Source of the DNA: Planctomycetota bacterium
Lineage (GTDB): Bacteria; Planctomycetota; B129-G9
Reading direction: 5' to 3'
Assembly (NCBI GenBank): GCA_030622295.1
Contig: JAUXGI010000022.1
Location: forward strand, 1 to 9,638
Length of the DNA: 9,638 nt
Made by a program: the position numbers and the translations under genes. Every line of letters starts with the position of its first letter. Position 1 is the stretch's first letter. Positions 6,047 to 9,638 of this stretch are shown in pieces. The notes below the pieces were generated by a model that saw only the letters and a list, made by a program, of their open reading frames with translations, had not been told where the DNA came from and did no database searches.

Positions 6047-6646
6047 ATGGCAAGACTTCGTTACCTTATACTATCGGTTTTGATTATAGCGTTTCCCGCC
6101 TGCCGCGCCAACGCTCCGGTGCGGTCGCCGCAGCTCTCTCCGGAGATGTCGGCCGCGGGTCTGGACCACCAGGTCTATTACGAAACCAGGGAGATCAAGT
6201 CGGAACTCGGCTCACGTCGCACGGAGTGGCGCACCAGAATCGACGCGCCCCCCGAGAAAGTCTGGTCCATTCTGACCGACTACGAGAATTACCCCAGCCT
6301 GATACCCAGCGCCATCCGGTACAAGATTATCGAGCGCAACGGCAACTCCGTGTTGGTGGAAACGCGCGGCCGCCGGATAATCAAACTCAAGGGACGTGCG
6401 CGATACGAAGAGGATCCCGACAATTTCGTCCTCAGGTGGAAAAAAATCAAATCCAACATCAGCCTGAACTCGGGCTACTGGAAACTGACGCCCATCGAGC
6501 ACGACGGGCGAATCGTCACGGAAGTCTTCCACTATGTTTACAGCAAGCCGGGTGCCCTTGAACGTCTGGGGAACATGATTCGACATCTTGAGGAAGAGGA
6601 AGTCACCATGCTCCGAAACATGCAGGAACTGGCGGAGAATCAGTAG
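6047..6646 (+). CDS. Exported SRPBCC (START/COQ10-like) lipid-binding-fold protein
   Basis: A 199-aa protein with an N-terminal signal sequence and a single SRPBCC (polyketide cyclase/START-like) domain, a hydrophobic-cavity fold that binds lipids or other apolar ligands. The signal is MARLRYLILSVLIIAFPACRANA: a short basic n-region, a hydrophobic core, and either signal peptidase I cleavage after ANA (residue 23) or lipid attachment at Cys19, although the FPAC box is a poor lipobox. The domain starts near residue 58 with WRTRIDAPPEKVWSILTDYENYPSLIP, the diagnostic first strand-helix, and ends in a long helix (170-197) that would close the cavity. So it probably acts in the periplasm or on a membrane face, perhaps in lipid binding or transfer; ligand unknown. 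The start is set by GAGGGGTGGGAA just before the ATG. It has its own promoter (5763) and terminator (6680). Confidence 0.8.
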   Translation: MARLRYLILSVLIIAFPACRANAPVRSPQLSPEMSAAGLDHQVYYETREIKSELGSRRTEWRTRIDAPPEKVWSILTDYENYPSLIPSAIRYKIIERNGNSVLVETRGRRIIKLKGRARYEEDPDNFVLRWKKIKSNISLNSGYWKLTPIEHDGRIVTEVFHYVYSKPGALERLGNMIRHLEEEEVTMLRNMQELAENQ

Positions 6647-6679
6647 CCTCCGCAAAAGCCTTATCCCGGGAACGCAAAC

Positions 6680-6717
6680 GGCCCGGTCTGAAATTCAGGC
6701 CGGGCCTCTCATTTTTC
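6680..6717 (+). terminator. Rho-independent terminator
   Basis: A near-perfect palindrome occupies 6680-6706 (GGCCCGGTCTGAA / TTCAGGCCGGGCC, one G-T wobble), followed by TCTCATTTTT. It lies 34 nt after the SRPBCC stop codon and separates that gene from the DUF296 gene. Confidence 0.88.
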
Positions 6718-6774
6718 TCCCTTGATACCACGCGTCAGACGTAAAGACGCAGTCTGCAGAAAGAGAGGTGTGCG

Positions 6775-7248
6775 ATGCGGTTTCTGAAGTGTGACGGTAC
6801 GTTCGTGGTCAGGCTGGATGCGGGAGAAGATGTAGTGCCGGCGCTGAACGCCTTCTGCGCGGAGCACTCCATTACAGGCGCGGCTCTCCAGGGCATCGGC
6901 GCTGTGAAGGAGGCAACGCTGGGTTACTACAGCCTGGAAAGGAAAGAGTATATCAAGCGTGATTTCCGAGGCGAGTACGAGATAGTCAATCTTGCCGGCA
7001 ATATCACGATGATGGACGGCAGGCCTTTCGCCCACGTGCACGTTGTCCTGGCCGGCCGCAGTGAGCGGGACCCGGAGGGCGACCTCGGGGCGGTGGGAGG
7101 GCACCTGTTCCGGGGGATTGTGTCCGCTACCGCCGAGATTATCATCACGGGCCTCGGTGCCGCCGTACCGCGCAAAAAGTTGGCCGGCGCCTCGCTCGCC
7201 CTGATGGATTTGGGCGGGCATTTCAGCGCCACGCAGCAAGAGCAATAA
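6775..7248 (+). CDS. PPC/DUF296-domain protein
   Basis: A 157-aa single-domain protein of the PPC (DUF296) family. In plants this domain is fused to AT-hooks; bacterial stand-alone members form trimers with a metal site and have been described as putative DNA-binding proteins, but their role is not settled. The whole length fits the family: LDAGEDVVPALNAFCAEHSITGA, GIGAVKEATLGYYS, YEIVNLAGNITMMDGRPFAHVHVVLAG, GGHLFRGIVSATAEIII. His87, His89 (HVH) and His110 (GGH) are the conserved likely metal ligands. GAGAGGTG lies before the ATG. It is flanked by the terminator at 6680 and a repeat at 7285, so it is probably a single-gene unit. Confidence 0.9.
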   Translation: MRFLKCDGTFVVRLDAGEDVVPALNAFCAEHSITGAALQGIGAVKEATLGYYSLERKEYIKRDFRGEYEIVNLAGNITMMDGRPFAHVHVVLAGRSERDPEGDLGAVGGHLFRGIVSATAEIIITGLGAAVPRKKLAGASLALMDLGGHFSATQQEQ

Positions 7249-7798
7249 CAAAGGCGTGCCGAACCCGCATTCCTCACCACGAAAATGTAGGGAACGGGCT
7301 TTATCCGCCTGAGGCGGATTCCGGGACGGACTAAAGTCCGTCCCCTACATCGGGACTGCATAACACGGTGTCTGTTTTTACAGGCTTGGTCATCATCCAG
7401 CCACATCATGCCAACCAGGTATTTACGCACGGACGACAAAATCCTGATGAGAAATGCGGGACGGCAACTTCCCGCCGCCCCGTCATGTTAGAGCCTGTAT
7501 GGGAAACCGATGTCACGCGATGTTTGGGCATACGATTTCCCATAGCCGGTTTTTCGTACCGGTTGGGGCATCCGCACAGGCGCATCCGGTGGTTTGACGC
7601 GCGCGCAATTCCAGAGCCTGCAATTCCTTATGATGCCTTATCTGCGGAAGCATGTTTTCACGGCCGCGCCCACCGGGAACGGCATGTTGTTTGCTCGTAA
7701 ACCTGTGATAATAAGAGGCGTTAAGACTGCAAGTGGGGCGGTACCTGGGCAATGTTAACCAACTCGTGATTTTTTTGTTCAAATTTAAGGATACTGCA
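7249..7798. other. Intergenic gap with repeats
   Basis: This 550-bp stretch has no supported gene; the open frame at 7368-7700 has no ribosome site and no recognisable features. It holds the nested-hairpin repeat at 7285-7350, a perfect 9-bp inverted repeat TATGGGAAA/TTTCCCATA (7498-7506 and 7536-7544) and a small CCGGT/ACCGG hairpin just after it (7546-7562). A weak promoter-like pair (TTGTTT at 7687, TGATAAT near 7706) is not well spaced. Confidence 0.5.
7285..7350. repeat. Nested-hairpin palindromic repeat
   Basis: The outer ends ATGTAGGG (7285-7292) and CCCTACAT (7343-7350) are exact inverted repeats. Inside are two perfect hairpins: ATCCGCC-TGA-GGCGGAT (7303-7319) and GGGACGGACT-AA-AGTCCGTCCC (7323-7344). 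The sequence ending in AGTCCGTCCCCTACAT resembles a common dispersed repeat in metagenomic bacterial genomes. There is no T-run, so it is not a clear terminator for the DUF296 gene 36 nt upstream. Confidence 0.65.
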
Positions 7799-8275
7799 AT
7801 GGAAGATGAGGCAAAACAATCCGGCAGGCCTGATGAAGAACGCAGGCGCGAGGACATCGAAAGGCTCAAGAAGGCCCTTCGCGAGATTGCCGGCCGCCTG
7901 TCGAACGCGAACGACGTTTTGAAGAAGGCGGCTGACAAACAGCACGAGCGCAGGGAACGGGCCGCACGGGCCGCCGAGCAACTGAAGAAGGCCCTTGATG
8001 AACTGCGAAAACGCCGTGAACGGGCCGCCGGTGAGGACGGCGGAACCACAGCGGCCAAACCTCGTGCTCCCGCCGCCGGCTTCGGCGGCAAAGCCCCTGC
8101 GCACAAGCGCGCCCCCGCCCCATGCGACAAGCATCCAGACTGCCCTCTGCCCGGATACAAGGGAGATTTCGTCTCGGAAGATGAGTACATGAGGCTGACC
8201 AACCTGCCTCCCATTACGCAGGAAGAAATACAAAACACCAACTGGGACCTTTTGTGGAAGTTCATTGACTATTGA
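7799..8275 (+). CDS. Charged coiled-coil protein of unknown function
   Basis: No family recognised. The ATG at 7799 has TAAGGAT upstream (7786-7792); the frame is open further upstream, but the extension has no ribosome site. The 158-aa product has three parts. Residues 13-78 are almost all charged or Ala/Leu and should form a long coiled coil, with internal near-repeats (LKKAL at 23-27 and 62-66, RRERAA at 51-56 and 72-77). Residues 79-108 are a Gly/Ala/Pro/Lys-rich flexible linker. Residues 109-158 look like a small conserved module: CDKHPDCPLPGYKGDF (Cys109, His112, Cys115), then an acidic stretch and an aromatic C-terminus, NWDLLWKFIDY. There is no signal peptide or membrane segment, so it is probably cytoplasmic. 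The tail could be a binding motif. Confidence 0.7.
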   Translation: MEDEAKQSGRPDEERRREDIERLKKALREIAGRLSNANDVLKKAADKQHERRERAARAAEQLKKALDELRKRRERAAGEDGGTTAAKPRAPAAGFGGKAPAHKRAPAPCDKHPDCPLPGYKGDFVSEDEYMRLTNLPPITQEEIQNTNWDLLWKFIDY

Positions 8276-8312
8276 GCAACATCCGGCAAGTGTGACCGAT
8301 AAGTGGTTTTCA

Positions 8313-8365
8313 GGCCCCGAATCAAGAAACTGACATCTGGAACTGGATGACGTGGATTCGGGGCC
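8313..8365. repeat. Perfect 11-bp inverted repeat after the coiled-coil gene
   Basis: GGCCCCGAATC (8313-8323) and GATTCGGGGCC (8355-8365) are exact reverse complements separated by 31 bp, inside which CATC..GATG can pair again. It starts 38 nt after the stop codon. A transcript would fold strongly here, but no T-run follows, so a terminator role is uncertain. Confidence 0.6.
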
Positions 8366-8425
8366 GCCTTAGTATTAACCCGCATTTTTCGCAAACCAAA
8401 ACCACAGAGACTTGTCCGCCTGCGG

Positions 8426-8462
8426 CGCATAGGCGAGGGGGCCTGACTCCCCGAGCCATGCG
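8426..8462. repeat. Palindromic repeat related to the one at 3421-3565
   Basis: CGCAT (8426-8430) pairs with ATGCG (8458-8462), GGC with GCC, and GGGG (8437-8440) with CCCC (8449-8452), with tandem G-A mismatches and a short CCTGAC loop. CTGACTCCCCGAGCC (8443-8457) is identical to 3551-3565, and GGCGAGGGGG (8432-8441) to 3421-3430. This is a compact version in which the two arms found ~110 bp apart in the earlier copy are adjacent. Confidence 0.6.
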
Positions 8463-8626
8463 GAATTCACTTCATTTTATCCTCCTGCGTGACGATAACT
8501 CTACCGCTACCGAAAGTCTCTCCTCAACAAGTGCATACCTCAGCAAACAGAATTCGGATATCATCCCTTGATAATCTCTTCACATACTCTGTCTGGAGTG
8601 CCGAATCCGGGAACAATGGAGGTTAA

Positions 8627-9115
8627 ATGATGAACCACGATTCCAGGGAGCAGCCGGAGTGGGGCTATATCAAGGCTCCCACATCGCCGCCGCCGCAGCA
8701 GCAGCAGCAGTACCCTCCCAGTGACAATCAATGGAGCCAGGCGCCGCCGCCCGGCGACTATCCGCAGGCTCCGCAGCCGCCGTACACGCAGGCCCCTCCC
8801 CAGTACGGCCAGAACGCCGGCTACCCCGAGTATTCCCCTTATTCTTACCCCGTGCAGCACAGCCTGCCGAAGGGCATGTCCATCTGGTCGCTTGTGCTGG
8901 GAATCATCTCGTTGCTTTTCGCACCGTTCCTGACCGGCACGGTCGCGGTCATACTGGGGGGCATCGCCATCGGTCGCTGCAACAGAGGCGAAGCCTCCGG
9001 CAAGGGCATGGCTGTGGCCGGTCTTGTTATGGGCATTATAGGAATTGTCGGCTGGGTCATACTCCTTGTGGCCGTGGGGTCGCAAATGACCGACTTCGAC
9101 ATGACTTCAACATAA
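8627..9115 (+). CDS. DUF4190-like two-helix membrane protein with Pro/Gln/Tyr-rich N-terminus
   Basis: A 162-aa protein. Residues 1-80 are a low-complexity, probably disordered cytoplasmic region rich in Pro, Gln and Tyr, including a Gln run encoded by five CAG codons (8696-8710) and repeated P-P-Y/P-Q-Y-type motifs. Residues 85-116 and 126-151 are two membrane helices of the DUF4190 type: SIWSLVLGIISLLFAPF, then LGGIAIGRCNRGEASGKGMAVAGLVMGIIGIVGW. The small-residue turn with GEASGKGMA between the helices is the family signature. Function is not established for the family. GGAGG (8618-8622) lies 4 nt before this ATG and 7 nt before a second in-frame ATG at 8630, which may be the true start. 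Confidence 0.8.
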   Translation: MMNHDSREQPEWGYIKAPTSPPPQQQQQYPPSDNQWSQAPPPGDYPQAPQPPYTQAPPQYGQNAGYPEYSPYSYPVQHSLPKGMSIWSLVLGIISLLFAPFLTGTVAVILGGIAIGRCNRGEASGKGMAVAGLVMGIIGIVGWVILLVAVGSQMTDFDMTST

Positions 9116-9496
9116 CCGCACAGAAGGTTGCTCGCAGAGGCGTAATCTTCTGTCCCCGCGAGAATGTATTATCCCGGCATCTCTCCGCCGCCGCCCGTTT
9201 GATGCGAACGGGCTCTGCCCGCCGTGTGAGTGTTCCACATTGTCGGACACTTGAACCGTCCCAATCCGCATTTCTCGCCGGAAATTCGCGGCGTCAACGC
9301 AAGTGACCGGCAAACAAAATCTTGCACATAATCGGTTTGCGCTAAAGCAGAAACGGAAATCATACCGATACAAAAACAGGCAAGGAAATTTTGTTGCCCT
9401 TTTCACGAATAGAAACGACAGGCGACCCGAGATTAAAAGCCGCCGCTGTGGCGGGCGAATCTCTCATATCAACTATGTTTCATGGGGGGTGCCGGA
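9116..9496. other. Intergenic gap before the histone-like gene
   Basis: This 381-bp stretch has no supported gene. Small inverted repeats include ACAGAAG/CTTCTGT (9120-9126, 9147-9153) and CCCGTT/AACGGG near 9197-9215, none followed by a T-run. A nested hairpin sits just before the next ribosome site: GAGATT (9429-9434) with AATCTC (9458-9463), enclosing CCGCC-GCTGT-GGCGG (9440-9454). No confident promoter was found. Confidence 0.45.
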
Positions 9497-9638
9497 ATGG
9501 CCAAGAAACGGAAGAAAGCAGCGAAGAAGAAAGTCGTAAAGAGAAAGGCCAAGGCCAAGAAGAAACCCAAAGCCAGGAAGAAGGTCAAGACCAAAAAGAA
9601 GGTCAAGGCCAAAAAGAAGGTCAAGAGGAAAGTAAAAA
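9497..9638 (+). CDS. Lysine-rich histone H1-like protein, cut by window edge
   Basis: From the ATG at 9497 the frame is open to the window end (47 codons plus one base), so the C-terminus is missing. A GGGGGG run (9484-9489) lies 7 nt upstream. Of the 47 residues, 27 are Lys and 4 Arg, with no acidic or aromatic residue; the rest are Ala, Val, Pro and Thr, in patterns such as KKKVKTKKKVKAKKKVK. This composition matches bacterial histone H1-like proteins (chlamydial Hc1/Hc2, AlgP-type tails), which bind and compact DNA through disordered basic chains. The last part is built on an 18-nt tandem repeat (9578-9631, about three units). It could instead be the basic N-terminus of a larger protein. 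Confidence 0.72.
   Translation, partial: MAKKRKKAAKKKVVKRKAKAKKKPKARKKVKTKKKVKAKKKVKRKVK
9578..9631 (+). repeat. 18-nt coding tandem repeat
   Basis: Three consecutive units (9578-9595, 9596-9613, 9614-9631) share AAGAAGGTCAAG followed by a variable base or two and AAA. They encode KKVKTK, KKVKAK and KKVKRK. The array may continue beyond the window. Confidence 0.8.

Larger units (their letters stand above)
8276..8626. other. Intergenic gap with two inverted repeats
   Basis: This 351-bp stretch holds the inverted repeats at 8313-8365 and 8426-8462. I see no supported gene; the frame at 8347-8571 crosses the repeats and has no ribosome site. Confidence 0.5.

Noticed and set aside
6040..6561. 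173-aa frame overlapping the start of the SRPBCC gene
   Set aside because: Out of frame with the signal peptide and domain; no family features.
7687..7714. TTGTTT and GATAAT/TAATAA as a promoter for the coiled-coil gene
   Set aside because: Spacer is 14 bp for the good -10, and the 16-bp alternative has a poor -10.
7513..8265. 250-aa leftward frame opposite the coiled-coil gene
   Set aside because: The Ser/Arg/Ala-rich product is what the complement of a Lys/Glu/Arg-rich coiled coil gives; no start signal.

Overview
The window looks like chromosomal sequence from an uncultured, moderately GC-rich Gram-negative-type bacterium. The evidence is an alanine racemase, a polytopic lipid-linked-sugar transferase, exported proteins with signal sequences, clear Shine-Dalgarno sites, and several families of short palindromic intergenic repeats of the sort common in metagenome-assembled genomes (deltaproteobacterial, PVC/Omnitrophota-like and related lineages). 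No gene fixes the phylum, so that placement is a guess.

Layout. At 1-521 a membrane-anchored protein of unknown function is read leftward and runs off the left edge. A 487-bp gap follows. It holds a compact 180-bp element (731-910) with exact 23-bp terminal inverted repeats, abutting 9-bp direct repeats and a nested hairpin, and then a plausible promoter. From 1009 rightward comes a mostly co-directional block: alanine racemase (alr, 1009-2175), overlapping a GT39/ArnT-like membrane glycosyltransferase (2156-3523); then, after a palindromic-repeat gap, a GT4-type glycosyltransferase (3658-4686) whose stop codon overlaps the start of a radical SAM/SPASM-like protein (4686-5663). Together these suggest envelope work: D-alanine supply, sugar transfer to a lipid or cell-surface acceptor, and an unidentified radical modification coupled to the GT4 enzyme.

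After a promoter and a long, structured, purine-rich leader (about 5792-6046) comes an exported SRPBCC/START-like protein (6047-6646), closed by a strong intrinsic terminator (6680-6717). Next is a single-gene PPC/DUF296 protein (6775-7248), a gap with a nested-hairpin repeat (7285-7350), a charged coiled-coil orphan (7799-8275), a gap with two different inverted repeats (8313-8365 and 8426-8462), and a DUF4190-type two-helix membrane protein with a Pro/Gln/Tyr-rich N-terminus (8627-9115). The right edge cuts an extremely lysine-rich histone H1-like protein (from 9497).

The best leads are the MITE-like element at 722-919, the palindromic repeat that appears to supply the last ~34 codons of the GT39 gene, the overlapping GT4/radical SAM pair, the Lys-rich histone-like gene cut by the right edge, and the structured leader before the SRPBCC gene. 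No CRISPR array, tRNA, rRNA or transposase gene was seen.
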